In this document: positions 28,754 to 37,981 of the stretch, piece after piece
Position numbering within the stretch: position 1 is the first letter of the stretch
Layout of the letters: each line of letters opens with the position of its first letter
Assembly: GCA_965213905.1 (NCBI GenBank)
Contig: OZ243922.1
Coordinates: 2,356,001 to 2,420,000 of the forward strand
Source: SIRX01 sp965213905
GTDB lineage: Bacteria; Actinomycetota; Rubrobacteria; Rubrobacterales; Rubrobacteraceae
Length of the DNA: 64,000 nucleotides
Direction of reading: 5' to 3'
Notes under the pieces: model-generated
Database searches by the model: none
Told to the model about the DNA's origin: nothing
Seen by the model: only the letters and a program-made list of their open reading frames with translations
Made by a program: the position numbers and the translations under genes

Positions 28754-29911
28754 ATGATGAACAAGTATCGTCTCATGTCGCCCGGCCCTACCCCGATACC
28801 ACCCGAAGTTTCGGCGGCCGGGGCGTTGCCTGTTATCCACCATCGCACGCCGGAGTTCGGCGAGGTCTTCGCCCGGGTCAACGAGAACCTCAAGCAGGTG
28901 TTTCTGACGGAGAACGATATCTTTACCTACGCGGCGAGCGGGACGGGCGCGTTCGAGGGTGCGATTCAGAACCTCTTTACGCCCGGTGATAAGGTGCTCG
29001 TCGTAAACAGCGGCAACTTCGGTAACCGCTGGGTCAAGATGGGCCGGGCTTTCGGCCTCGAAGTCACGGAACTCAAGTACGACTGGGGCGTAAAGGCGGA
29101 CAACGACGAGATCTCCGAGAAGCTCTCCGAGGACCCGGAGATAAAGGCCGCCATGTGCGTCCTCTCCGAAACCTCCGCCGGAACGGTGAACGACATCGAA
29201 GGTTTCGCAAAGGCGGCCGAAAACGTCACAAGCATCGTGGACGCGGTGAGCGGGCTCGGGGCTTGCGAGCTTCGTACCGACGACTGGGACGTGGACGTGG
29301 TCGTCGCCGGGAGCCAGAAGGCGCTAATGATCCCACCGGGGCTCGGTTTCGTGAGCATTTCAGAGAGGGCCTGGAAGGCCCACGAAGATAGCCGGATGCC
29401 GCGCTTCTACTTCGACTGGACGGCGGCGAAAAAAGCCTTCGAGAAAGACCCGCCCCAAACGGCGTGGACCCCGGCGGTAAGCCTCATTATCCAGCTAGAC
29501 CTCGCCTTGCGCCAGATTTTGGACGAGGGTGTGGAAAACGTCTTCGGGCGGCACGTACGGCTCGGGCGGGCGGCGCGCGAGGGCATCAAGGGTATGGGCC
29601 TGCAGCTTTTCGGGCCGGACGAGGACCTGAACGCGGCGGTCACGGCGTCGTGGGTGCCGGACGGTGTGGACGGTAAAGAGCTCGTGAAGATGTTGTTCCG
29701 GGAGCACGGGATACAGGTTGCGGGCGGACAGGCGGACATGGCCGGCAAGATCTGGCGTATCGGCCACTGCGGCTACTTCGACTCCTACGACATCATTGCC
29801 ACCATCGCCGCCGCGGAGTTGGCGCTGGCGTCGCTGGACTACGAAGTCGAGCTCGGCAGGGGCGTCGGCGCGGCCCAGCGGGTCTTCGCCAAAAGCGGGG
29901 TGACCGCTTGA
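28754..29911 (+). CDS. Class V aminotransferase, serine/alanine-glyoxylate type
   Basis: 385 residues. Fold-type I PLP enzyme; the Schiff-base Lys is K189 in GSQKALMIPPG, and MSPGPTPIPPEV, HHRTPEF and SGTGAFEGAI are typical of serine-glyoxylate/serine-pyruvate/alanine-glyoxylate aminotransferases. It overlaps serA by 4 bases. In several thermophiles and actinobacteria this type lies beside serA and is thought to stand in for phosphoserine aminotransferase; that role is an inference here. A second ATG at 28757 is an equally possible start. Confidence 0.9.
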   Translation: MMNKYRLMSPGPTPIPPEVSAAGALPVIHHRTPEFGEVFARVNENLKQVFLTENDIFTYAASGTGAFEGAIQNLFTPGDKVLVVNSGNFGNRWVKMGRAFGLEVTELKYDWGVKADNDEISEKLSEDPEIKAAMCVLSETSAGTVNDIEGFAKAAENVTSIVDAVSGLGACELRTDDWDVDVVVAGSQKALMIPPGLGFVSISERAWKAHEDSRMPRFYFDWTAAKKAFEKDPPQTAWTPAVSLIIQLDLALRQILDEGVENVFGRHVRLGRAAREGIKGMGLQLFGPDEDLNAAVTASWVPDGVDGKELVKMLFREHGIQVAGGQADMAGKIWRIGHCGYFDSYDIIATIAAAELALASLDYEVELGRGVGAAQRVFAKSGVTA

Positions 29912-31500
29912 AGGTCCTCATAAGCGAGAAGCTGGCGGACCGCGGGGTAGAACTGCTGGAGAAGGAGTTCGAGGTAGACGTACTGCTCGACCTCTCGCCG
30001 GAGGATCTCGTCGAGAAGATTGGGGAGTACGACGGCCTCATTATCCGCAGCGCCACCAAAGTTACCGCCGAGGTCATAGAAGCGGCCGACAACCTCAAAG
30101 CCATCGGCCGGGCCGGCATCGGGGTGGACAACATAGACATCGAAGCCGCCACAAAGCGCGGCATCCTGGTGGCGAACGCCCCGGAGAGCAATACGGTCGC
30201 CGCCGCCGAACACACTTTAGGCCTGATGCTGGCGGCGGCCCGCCACATCCCGGCGGCGGACCAATCTCTCCGGAACGGTGAGTGGAAGCGGAGCGCGTTC
30301 AAGGGCGTCGAGGTTGCGGGGAAGACGCTCGGGCTCGTCGGGCTCGGGCACGTCGGGTCCATCGTCGCCCGCGGGGCTTTGGGAATGGGGATGCGGGTTT
30401 TGGCCTACGATCCCTACGTCGCCGAAGACCGCATCCGTTCGATGAACGTGGGGCGGGCCGGAAGCGTGGACGAGGTGCTGGAGAACTCCGACTTCATCTC
30501 GTTGCACGTCCCGCGCACGCCCCAGACGACCGGCATGATCGGGGCCGAAGCGTTGGAGAAGATGAAGCCGAACGCCTACCTCATAAACGTGGCCCGGGGC
30601 GGCATTATAGACGAGACGGACCTCTACAACGGCCTCAAGGAAGGCCGGATCTCGGGGGCGGCAATTGACGTGTACGCCGAAGAGCCGAACACCGAATCCC
30701 CGATCTTCTCGCTGCCCAACGTCGTGGTGACGCCTCACCTGGGGGCGAGCACGGCGGAGGCGCAAGACCGGGCGGGTGTAACGGCCGCCGAGCAGGTGGC
30801 GACGGCCTTGCGCGGCGCGGTGCCGGTACACGCCATAAACGCCCCGGTCCCGATGGGCGAGGGCGCGGAGTTCGTGGCCCGGTTCTCGGGGTTGTGCGGG
30901 GCGCTCGGGAGCCTGCTCTACCAGCTCACTGATAGTCCTGGGAGCAACCTAAAGATCGAATACTACGGTGAGATAGCCGACTTCGACACCCGGCTCTTGG
31001 ACGTCTCGGCCCAAAAAGGCCTGCTGGCCCCGATGGTCCACGAGCCGCTCAACTTCGTAAACACCCCCGCACTTGCCCGCGACCGGGGCCTCAGGGTCGA
31101 GACCACGAAAACCTCCGAGAGCGCAGATTACACGAACCTCGTAGTTCTCAGGCTCGAGGGAGAAAAGGGCGAGAGCGTGGTCAGCGGCACGCTCTACGGC
31201 CCACGGAATCAGCCGCGGCTTATCGGGGCGCTGGGCTTTAGCCTGGACGTAATGCCCGAGAGACACATGCTGTTTATCCGCAACGAGGACATGCCCGGCA
31301 TGATCGGCAAGGTTGGGACCACGCTCGGAGAGTACGACGTAAACATCGGCAACATGGCCGTCGGGCGCGACGAGCCCGGCTCCCGCGCCGCGATGGCCGT
31401 TACGGTAGACGAGCCCGTCACCCAGGAAGCTATAGATCGCTTGTCGGACATCCCGGGCTTTATCGAGGCCCGGGCCATCACCTTGCAGGAGGTGTCGTGA
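29908..31500 (+). CDS. serA: D-3-phosphoglycerate dehydrogenase
   Basis: 530 residues from TTG overlapping the previous stop. First step of serine synthesis. Substrate domain at both ends of the NAD domain (about 95-290, GLVGLGHVGSIVARG), catalytic region DVYAEEPNTESP with VVTPHLGASTAEAQ (catalytic His), then an intervening ASB-type domain and a C-terminal ACT domain (MLFIRNEDMPGMIGKVGTTL) that senses serine in relatives. The end overlaps the next small gene. Confidence 0.97.
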   Translation: MKVLISEKLADRGVELLEKEFEVDVLLDLSPEDLVEKIGEYDGLIIRSATKVTAEVIEAADNLKAIGRAGIGVDNIDIEAATKRGILVANAPESNTVAAAEHTLGLMLAAARHIPAADQSLRNGEWKRSAFKGVEVAGKTLGLVGLGHVGSIVARGALGMGMRVLAYDPYVAEDRIRSMNVGRAGSVDEVLENSDFISLHVPRTPQTTGMIGAEALEKMKPNAYLINVARGGIIDETDLYNGLKEGRISGAAIDVYAEEPNTESPIFSLPNVVVTPHLGASTAEAQDRAGVTAAEQVATALRGAVPVHAINAPVPMGEGAEFVARFSGLCGALGSLLYQLTDSPGSNLKIEYYGEIADFDTRLLDVSAQKGLLAPMVHEPLNFVNTPALARDRGLRVETTKTSESADYTNLVVLRLEGEKGESVVSGTLYGPRNQPRLIGALGFSLDVMPERHMLFIRNEDMPGMIGKVGTTLGEYDVNIGNMAVGRDEPGSRAAMAVTVDEPVTQEAIDRLSDIPGFIEARAITLQEVS

Positions 31501-31712
31501 GCCCCGGCTTGGAGGACATCCTGGCCCGCTATCAACCATACGGCGCCATCTACAAACCGGGAGACAAGGCCCCGAACGCCGGCACCTACATCTGCGACCG
31601 GGGTACCATGCAACCCCCGGTGTACATCCAACTCTCCCGGGGCGAAGAGTTTCCCGAAGCTGAAGGGGTTGGCCGCCACACCCGCTGGGGCCAGACCAAC
31701 ATCCAGGGCTAA
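31497..31712 (+). CDS. YjzC-like small protein
   Basis: 71 residues, GTG start overlapping the serA stop (GTGA). YKPGDKAPNAGTYICDRG and VYIQLSRGEEFPE resemble the short Bacillus YjzC family, whose function is unknown. Two Gly/Pro-rich turns and no membrane segment. Overlap suggests co-translation with serA. Its TAA shares bases with the TAG of the esterase gene coming from the other side. Confidence 0.75.
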   Translation: MSPGLEDILARYQPYGAIYKPGDKAPNAGTYICDRGTMQPPVYIQLSRGEEFPEAEGVGRHTRWGQTNIQG

Positions 31713-32452
31713 GTCTCTATGATAAAGCGGATCGTCTGCTCGGCGATGTAGCCCGCGTCGTTATCCAGGGTGGCGACGTGGTAGGAGTTCTCTAGCCGGG
31801 CGAGTTGCTTGTACCGGCTTCCTAGCTGGCCCTGGATGTACGGGCCGTTCTCCGGCGGTACTACGTGGTCTTCGGTGGACTGGAACATGAGGACGGGCGT
31901 CTCTATCGTCGGCAGCAGGTCGTCGGTGACGCGCATGAGCGCCATAAATTCTTTTACCGCCGGCATCGGAACATCCGGGTAGACCAGTTCCTTTACGCCG
32001 GACGCTTTGATGTCCGAGCCGATGCCGGGTACGGTCGCCGGGGCGTTTTCGTCGAACACGAGTCGGGATAGCTCGGGGTCTTCCAGGTACACGCAGGCGT
32101 TTATGGGAACTATGCCGCGGAGCAACTCCGGGCGCATGGCGGCGAAGTACAGCGCAAACATACCGCCCATCGAGAGGCCGGCGAAGAAGATGGTGTCCGT
32201 CCTCTCTTGAAGCCAGTCCAACTCCTCTTCGATAGAGGAGATCCAGTCAGAAGCCGTGCTCTTTGCCAGGTCTTTTACCCTGGTGCCGTGGCCGGCCAGC
32301 CTCGGCCCGGCCACCGTGAACCCGGCTCCGGCCAGACCTTCACCCAGGGGCCGCACGCTTTGGGGCGTCCCGGTAAAGCCGTGGCAGACCAACACCCCGA
32401 CCTCGTTGCCCTCCATGCGGAAAGGCTCCGCACCCTCCATTACCCTCGCCAC
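31709..32452 (-). CDS. Carboxylesterase, Est30/YvaK type
   Basis: 247 residues, alpha/beta hydrolase. Oxyanion-side HGFTGTPQSV, nucleophile S94 in GLSMGG, Asp195 in STEDHVV and His225 in SYHVATLD form the triad at spacings like those of the Geobacillus Est30 esterase. It hydrolyses short-chain esters in relatives. Cytoplasmic. Convergent with the YjzC-like gene, with four shared bases; 18 bases after the HAD gene on the same strand. Confidence 0.92.
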   Translation of the reverse strand: MARVMEGAEPFRMEGNEVGVLVCHGFTGTPQSVRPLGEGLAGAGFTVAGPRLAGHGTRVKDLAKSTASDWISSIEEELDWLQERTDTIFFAGLSMGGMFALYFAAMRPELLRGIVPINACVYLEDPELSRLVFDENAPATVPGIGSDIKASGVKELVYPDVPMPAVKEFMALMRVTDDLLPTIETPVLMFQSTEDHVVPPENGPYIQGQLGSRYKQLARLENSYHVATLDNDAGYIAEQTIRFIIET

Positions 32453-32470
32453 TACATCCTCCTCTGCTAG

Positions 32471-33148
32471 TTAGCCCTGACCTTCGGCCTCTATGATACC
32501 GTTCGCGACCTCCATCAAATCTTCCCCGACCACATCCGGTCTCTCGACCAGCGGGTCCGGCACCTTCCCCGGGCGACCCACGAAAGCGGCAGCGCAACCA
32601 GCCCTCAAGGCTCCCGCCACGTCCCAGGCGTGGGCCGCGATGAGCCGTATATCCCCGACCTCCACGTTCAGCTTCTCCGCCGCCATCTGATACGGCTCCG
32701 GAGCCGGCTTCAAGCGTTGTACCTCGTCCGCCGAAAGCATCTGCTCGAAGAACTCGCCGAGCCCCGAATTATCCATCTGCTGATCCGCGACCTGCTGCGT
32801 CGAGTTGGTGAGGGTCGCGAGCCGGAACCCGGAATCCCGGAGGCGGTCGAGTGCTTCCCGTACTTCCGGGTGCGGCGGTAGTTGCGGCACGGTAGTCAGG
32901 ATGCTGTTCTGATCGTCTTCGGAAAGCTCGACGCCGTGGCGTTCGGCGGTCATCTGGAGGGCCGCGCCGCCGATAGCGCCGAAGTCCGAGTAAGCGCCGG
33001 TCACCGTGGAGACCAGGGCGGACTGTATCATCTGCCCGAACCACTCCCCTCGAACGGCGTCGTCGCCGAAGACGCGTTCGAAGTGCGGGTCGAGGGCGGC
33101 TAGATCGAGTAGCGTCTCGTTTACGTCGAATACGCAGACTTGCGGCAT
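32471..33148 (-). CDS. HAD-superfamily haloacid dehalogenase, type II-like
   Basis: 225 residues. Nucleophile Asp8 in VFDVNETLLD, motif II Thr/Ser in TLTNST, motif III Lys in RLKPAPEPYQ and the acidic AAHAWDVAGALRAG are type II haloacid dehalogenase features. The residue two after Asp8 is Asn, so phosphatase activity is less likely. Substrate unknown. It lies between the DeoR gene and the esterase in one orientation. Confidence 0.88.
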   Translation of the reverse strand: MPQVCVFDVNETLLDLAALDPHFERVFGDDAVRGEWFGQMIQSALVSTVTGAYSDFGAIGGAALQMTAERHGVELSEDDQNSILTTVPQLPPHPEVREALDRLRDSGFRLATLTNSTQQVADQQMDNSGLGEFFEQMLSADEVQRLKPAPEPYQMAAEKLNVEVGDIRLIAAHAWDVAGALRAGCAAAFVGRPGKVPDPLVERPDVVGEDLMEVANGIIEAEGQG

Positions 33149-33218
33149 ATGGATTCCCTTCGTCGGGTTGGATCTCCCGGTAGAGATTATCTGCTAAGGT
33201 GACCGCTTGCCGCAACTG

Positions 33219-34007
33219 TCAGGGCGCGGCGGAGATCACACGCACCCCGGCCAGCTCTATCTCGTGGAGCAAATCCTGCGGCGCCTGCTCGTCGGTGACG
33301 AGCACGTCTACCCGGGAGAGCGGCGCTATTTTCGCCAGCGCGATCACACCGAGTTTCGTATGGTCTGCAACCACCACGACCTTCTGCGCGGCGTCCACGA
33401 GGCAGCGGTTCGTCTCCGCCTCCGCCACGTTGGGCGTGGTCAAACCCGCGTCCGGGTGGATGCCGTGAACCCCCAAAAAGAGGATGTCGGCGTTGAGCGT
33501 TTTTAGGGTTCGCTCGGCGAACGGTCCTACCAAGGCGTCGGAGGGGGTGCGGAAGATGCCGCCGGAGAGCACGATCTGCCCCCAACCCTTCTCCTGCAAC
33601 GTCAGCGCGACGTTGGTCGAGTTGGTGATAAAGGTGAAGTCTTCGTCTTCTTTAGGCAGGGCGTCCGCTATTTGCCAGGTGGTCGTGCCGGCGGAGAAAG
33701 CAATGGTGTGTCCATCCTCGATGAAAGGTAGCGCTGCCCCCGCTATCGCCTTTTTCTCTTCCGGGTAGAGACGTTGTTTCTGTGTGAAGTGCGGTTCGGT
33801 GGAGGTCTTTGGAATCCGGACCGCCCCGCCGTGAACCTTTTGCAGCAATTTGTGGGCCGAGAGCGTGTCGAGATCCCGCCGAACCGTCATGTCCGACACC
33901 CCGAGCCGGTCCACGAGCTCCGTTACCGTTACACTCCCTAAACGATTCACCTCATCTAAGATGAGACCCCGACGCTCTTCAGCGAACATTTTTTGCTTTT
34001 CCGTCAT
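33219..34007 (-). CDS. DeoR-family transcriptional regulator
   Basis: 262 residues from ATG 34007 (alternatives at 33989, giving MFAEERRGLIL, and 34031). N-terminal HTH (about 15-60) with LGSVTVTELVDRLGVSDMTVRRDLDTL, then HGGAVR and a sugar-isomerase-like sensor domain (AFSAGTTTWQIADAL, TNSTNVALTL, GGIFRTPSDALVG, VVADHTKLG) that binds sugar phosphates in relatives. Divergent from the galactosidase operon, so likely its repressor; a galactose- or tagatose-phosphate signal would fit but is inferred. Confidence 0.92.
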   Translation of the reverse strand: MTEKQKMFAEERRGLILDEVNRLGSVTVTELVDRLGVSDMTVRRDLDTLSAHKLLQKVHGGAVRIPKTSTEPHFTQKQRLYPEEKKAIAGAALPFIEDGHTIAFSAGTTTWQIADALPKEDEDFTFITNSTNVALTLQEKGWGQIVLSGGIFRTPSDALVGPFAERTLKTLNADILFLGVHGIHPDAGLTTPNVAEAETNRCLVDAAQKVVVVADHTKLGVIALAKIAPLSRVDVLVTDEQAPQDLLHEIELAGVRVISAAP

Positions 34008-34014
34008 CCCCCAT

Positions 34015-34023
34015 AAATTACCA
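34015..34023 (-). promoter_or_regulatory. Predicted extended -10 promoter of the DeoR gene
   Basis: On the - strand TGGTAATTT fits TGnTAnnnT. It would start transcripts near 34008, almost at ATG 34007, so either a leaderless message or the ATG at 33989 would be used. Confidence 0.35.
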
Positions 34024-34064
34024 TACACCAAACTTCAACCGAAACGAACAAGAAACTGTTGCTA

Positions 34065-34077
34065 AATGTTTAACATT
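34065..34077. promoter_or_regulatory. Palindromic operator candidate between the DeoR and GH42 genes
   Basis: AATGTT-T-AACATT is a perfect 6-base inverted repeat with one central base, directly upstream of the predicted GH42 -10 and flanked by two TGCTAA words (34060-34065 and 34079-34084). TGTT/AACA half-sites are common in DeoR-family operators. Confidence 0.45.
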
Positions 34078-34078
34078 C

Positions 34079-34087
34079 TGCTAATCT
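34079..34087 (+). promoter_or_regulatory. Predicted extended -10 promoter of the galactoside operon
   Basis: TGCTAATCT matches TGnTAnnnT, about 47 bases before the GH42 GTG and immediately beside the palindrome at 34065-34077, which would cover the -35 to spacer region. Confidence 0.4.
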
Positions 34088-34133
34088 CCGACGAGAAGCG
34101 CGCGGTTATCGGAGCGAACGGGGGTAGAAGCGG

Positions 34134-36176
34134 GTGGTACTTCTCGAAAAGGTTCCGCACGTCCTTTATGGGGGAGATTACAACCCCGAGCAGTGGCCGG
34201 AAGAGGTCTGGCAGGAGGACGTTCGGCTCATGCGGGAGGCGGGGGTAAACCTGGTTTCGTTGGGGATTTTTTCCTGGGCAAAGCTAGAGCCAAGGCCCGA
34301 CGAGTACGACTTCGGCTGGCTCGACCGTATCCTGGACCTTCTCTGCGAAAACGGCGTTATGGTAGACCTCGCGACCGCAACCGCCTCGCCGCCGCCGTGG
34401 CTGGCCCGGCTGCACCCCGAGAGCCTGCCGGTCACCGAGAACGGGGTAACACTCTACCCGGGAGCCCGGCAACACTATTGTCCGAGTAGTACCGGATATC
34501 GTGAAAAGGCTGCGGAGTTGGTCCGACGTATCGCCGACCATTACAAGTACCATCCGGCGCTCGCCCTGTGGCACGTAAATAACGAGTACGGCTGCCACGT
34601 CTCCGAGTGCTACTGTGACGTGTCGGCGGCGCACTTTAGAGAATGGTTGAAAGATCGCTACGGGAACCTGGACACGCTCAACGAAGCTTGGGGCACGGCT
34701 TTCTGGAGCCAGCAGTATTCTGAATGGACTGAGGTACTGCCACCCCGGCTCGCCCCAACATTCGCCAACCCGACCCAGCAGTTGGACTTCCAGCGCTTCT
34801 CCTCCGACGCGCTGCTCGAATGCTTTCTGATGGAGAAGGAGATCCTGCGTGGGGTGACACCGAACACTCCCATAACGACCAATTTTATGGGCTTTTTCAA
34901 GCCGCTGGACTACTGGAAGTGGGCCGCCCACGAAGACATCATCTCCGACGACTCCTACCCGGACCCCGAAGACCCGGAGGCGCACGTTGGGGCCGCAATG
35001 AGCCGCGACCTTATGCGCTCTCTGGCCGGTGGAAAGTCCTGGATACTCATGGAACAGACGACCGTCCGGGTAAACTGGCGCGAGCGCAACGCGCCCAAGA
35101 AGCCCGGTCAAATGCGGCTTTGGAGCCACCAGGCGGTGGCCCGCGGGGCCGACGGGATAATGTTCTTTCAGTGGCGCGCCTCGAAAGCCGGGGCGGAGAA
35201 GTTTCACAGCGCGATGGTTCCCCACGGAGAACCAGAGCAATCACGTGGCTGGCAGGAAGTAAAGCAGCTCGGCGCGGATCTCGGCAAGCTGGACGCGCTA
35301 ACCGGGGCGGGCGTCGAGGCCGAGGTTGCGATCCTGCTCGACTGGGAAAACTGGTGGGCGCTGGAGCTAGACTCCAAACCTTCCGCCGAAGTGAGGATGC
35401 TCGATGGTCTGTACTCGTTGTATAAACCACTCTTCGAGATGAACGTGCCGGTAGACTTCGCGCATCCCGGTTCGGACCTCTCCCAGTACAAACTCGTCCT
35501 GGCCCCGCACCTTTACCTCGTAACCGATGCAGTCGTGGAGAACCTGACGGATTTCGTGTCTTCCGGGGGAACACTGCTCATGTCGTTTTTCTCCGGCATC
35601 GTGGACGAGAACGACCACGTAAGGCTTGGGGGTTACCCGGCGCCGTTTCGAGAGGTGTTGGGACTCAGCATCGAAGACTTCGTGCCTCTCGCTGGAGGTG
35701 AGAAGAACCGGATGATCACGAGCGAGGGCGAGGCTTACGGCTGCGAACTGTGGATAGACCTGATCGAGATCAAAGATGCCGAAACGCTCGCCACCTATGA
35801 AACCGACTTTTACGCCGGAGCCCCTGCCGCAACCCGCCACGAGTATGGAGACGGAACGGCCTACTACCTCGGCACCCGGCCGGAAGAAGCCTACACAGCC
35901 CGGCTCCTCCTTCAAGCCTGCAGTGAGGCCGACGTAGAGCCTCCTCTGCAAGCGCCGTCCGGCGTCGAGGTCGTGCGGCGCCGTACCGAGGGAAGCTCGT
36001 TTCTCTTCGCGCTCAACCACAATCAGGAGAAAGCCGTGATCCACCTTGAGAAACCAGCCAGAGACCTGCTGACCGACTCAGACTGCAAAACACGCTTGAC
36101 TCTGGAACCTTTGGGAACTGCTGTCCTGGAGCTAACAGGGAAACAAAACTTTTTAAACAAGATCTTGTTTGAATAA
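34134..36176 (+). CDS. Beta-galactosidase, glycoside hydrolase family 42
   Basis: 680 residues from GTG 34134 with GGGGGT upstream. N-terminal TIM barrel with YGGDYNPEQWPEEVW, acid/base E151 in NNEYG and nucleophile E307 in ILMEQT, spaced as in the Thermus A4 enzyme. The zinc cysteine cluster of that enzyme is also present (Cys in GCHVSECYCD). A trimerisation domain follows and then a short beta domain. No signal peptide, so it acts in the cytoplasm on imported beta-galactosides. First gene of the galactoside operon; 169 bases before the symporter. Confidence 0.95.
   Translation: MVLLEKVPHVLYGGDYNPEQWPEEVWQEDVRLMREAGVNLVSLGIFSWAKLEPRPDEYDFGWLDRILDLLCENGVMVDLATATASPPPWLARLHPESLPVTENGVTLYPGARQHYCPSSTGYREKAAELVRRIADHYKYHPALALWHVNNEYGCHVSECYCDVSAAHFREWLKDRYGNLDTLNEAWGTAFWSQQYSEWTEVLPPRLAPTFANPTQQLDFQRFSSDALLECFLMEKEILRGVTPNTPITTNFMGFFKPLDYWKWAAHEDIISDDSYPDPEDPEAHVGAAMSRDLMRSLAGGKSWILMEQTTVRVNWRERNAPKKPGQMRLWSHQAVARGADGIMFFQWRASKAGAEKFHSAMVPHGEPEQSRGWQEVKQLGADLGKLDALTGAGVEAEVAILLDWENWWALELDSKPSAEVRMLDGLYSLYKPLFEMNVPVDFAHPGSDLSQYKLVLAPHLYLVTDAVVENLTDFVSSGGTLLMSFFSGIVDENDHVRLGGYPAPFREVLGLSIEDFVPLAGGEKNRMITSEGEAYGCELWIDLIEIKDAETLATYETDFYAGAPAATRHEYGDGTAYYLGTRPEEAYTARLLLQACSEADVEPPLQAPSGVEVVRRRTEGSSFLFALNHNQEKAVIHLEKPARDLLTDSDCKTRLTLEPLGTAVLELTGKQNFLNKILFE
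36155..36170. repeat. 16-base perfect palindrome at the end of the GH42 gene
   Basis: AAACAAGATCTTGTTT is fully palindromic and covers the last codons of the GH42 gene. It may be an operator for the downstream symporter or a weak hairpin. No T-run follows. Confidence 0.4.
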
Positions 36177-36345
36177 CGTATAAAAGGCATGAAGATTGTT
36201 GATCTAGGTCCGAAACCTTGGTAGTGTGTGCCAAGCTCAGAGAAAGGCCATCAGGGGTGAGGGTCGCTATAAAAGGGGGACGCGTGTTTTTCAGGACCGG
36301 GGATCAGTTTAAGGTTCGCCGTATTTTTGGAAGGAGGATATAGTC

Positions 36346-37929
36346 GTGCCGGAGTTTCAAATAACCTGGATAGACATAACTATCGTAATTGTTTACATTG
36401 TTGCCACGATAGGGCTTGGAATTTGGTTTTCCAGGGGTAAAGAAGATACGGAAGGCTACTTTCTCGGTGGAAGAAACTTTCTGTGGCCGCTGGTGGGACT
36501 CTCCCTGTTTGCGACTAACCAATCGGGCACTTCTTTTATAGGGTTATCTAGCTCCGGGTATGCAAACGGTATCGCGGTATTCAATTATGAGTGGACTGGG
36601 GCTGTAATACTCGTTTTCTTCGTGGTTTTCTTCTTGCCATTCTACTTACGCTCCAGGGTCTATACTATGCCGGAGTTTTTAGAAAAACGGTTCGACCGAC
36701 GTTCACGCTACGCGCACTCCACTTACACGGTATTGGCGGAGACGTTCATCGGGTTGAGTGCTTCGCTGTACGCCGGTGGAATCACGATCAACCTACTCTA
36801 CCCGAACGTTCCGTTATGGGTGTCTATCGTCGTCCTGGGGGTGATCGCGGCTGGTTACACAATTGTGGGTGGTCTTAGTGCCGTTGTGATCACCGATGCT
36901 ATACAGGCTGTAACCATCATCGTAGGCTCCATAATAATAACTATTTTAGTTTTCGGTAGGATCGACTCTTTGGACCAGGTCAGGGAAGCAGCCCCCGACA
37001 ACGCGTTCAGCCTTATCCGGCCGGCCTCGGATTCGGCGGTGCCGTGGCCGGGGCTCCTGACGGGACTTCTGGTCATAACTATTTACTATTTTTGTATGAA
37101 CCAATTACAGGTCCAGCGGGTGCTCGGCGCCCGCAGCCTGGATGATGGTCGCCTGGGCGCCCTGCTCGGTGGCGCGCTCAAGCTCACGCTGCTGTTTATT
37201 ATTATCCTACCTGCTGTTCTGGCGACCGCCATTTATCCTAACCTGGAGAACCCCGACCGGATCTGGCCGACCCTGGCCCTCGACCTGCTACCCATAGGTC
37301 TGCGAGGACTACTCCTGGCAGCTTTGATAGCCGCCCTTATGTCCACCATCGACTCCGTGTTGAACGCGCTCTCGACGGTAATTACCATGGATTTCGTCCG
37401 CACCTTACGGCCGGACACGAGCCAGGAAGCCCTGGTCCGCATCGGACGGATCGCTACCGCGGCCTTGCTAATAGTCGCCGTAACCTGGGCACCCCAGATC
37501 ACCAACTTTCAGACGCTTTGGGGGTACTTGCAAGCGGCCGTTTCCTACCTTACCCCTTCGATAGTCGCCGCGTTCGTTTTGGGGATCTTCTGGAGAAGGT
37601 CCAATGCGCTCGGGTCATTCGTGGCGATTACGGTCGGAATACCCGTTGGCATCGTTGGGTTTATCATGAACGAGGTGTACGGAGTCTTTCAGATACAGTT
37701 CCTGTACGCTGCCGCTATCCTCTTTCTCCTCGCCTGCTTGTTAATGATCGTGGTGAGCCTTCTGTCTTCCCCACCGCCCGAAGAGAAAACGGAGGATCTC
37801 GTATGGGATATCAGCCTGTGGCGCGAAGAATCCAGGGAACTCGCGGAGAAGGCCTGGTACTGGAACTATCGCTACTGGTCCGTAGCCTTACTCGCCGTTA
37901 CGGCCGTGATCGTTATCGCTTTCTGGTAA
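36346..37929 (+). CDS. Sodium/solute symporter, SSS (SGLT) family
   Basis: 527 residues, GTG start after GGAAGGAGG. Around 13-14 hydrophobic segments, beginning ITIVIVYIVATIGLGIWF and continuing FLGGRNFLWPLVGLSLFATNQSGTSFIG, the unwound TM1 region with the sodium and sugar site in vSGLT. The ALIAALMSTIDSVLNALSTVITMD segment is the family sodium-binding TM8 region with paired Ser. Context argues for sodium-driven uptake of galactose or a galactoside. It sits between the GH42 gene and the Leloir genes. Confidence 0.93.
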   Translation: MPEFQITWIDITIVIVYIVATIGLGIWFSRGKEDTEGYFLGGRNFLWPLVGLSLFATNQSGTSFIGLSSSGYANGIAVFNYEWTGAVILVFFVVFFLPFYLRSRVYTMPEFLEKRFDRRSRYAHSTYTVLAETFIGLSASLYAGGITINLLYPNVPLWVSIVVLGVIAAGYTIVGGLSAVVITDAIQAVTIIVGSIIITILVFGRIDSLDQVREAAPDNAFSLIRPASDSAVPWPGLLTGLLVITIYYFCMNQLQVQRVLGARSLDDGRLGALLGGALKLTLLFIIILPAVLATAIYPNLENPDRIWPTLALDLLPIGLRGLLLAALIAALMSTIDSVLNALSTVITMDFVRTLRPDTSQEALVRIGRIATAALLIVAVTWAPQITNFQTLWGYLQAAVSYLTPSIVAAFVLGIFWRRSNALGSFVAITVGIPVGIVGFIMNEVYGVFQIQFLYAAAILFLLACLLMIVVSLLSSPPPEEKTEDLVWDISLWREESRELAEKAWYWNYRYWSVALLAVTAVIVIAFW

Positions 37930-37981
37930 AAGTCCGGGTGTTGGTGCAAAGACGAGTGCTTTCTTGGAAGGAGCCGTCGGC

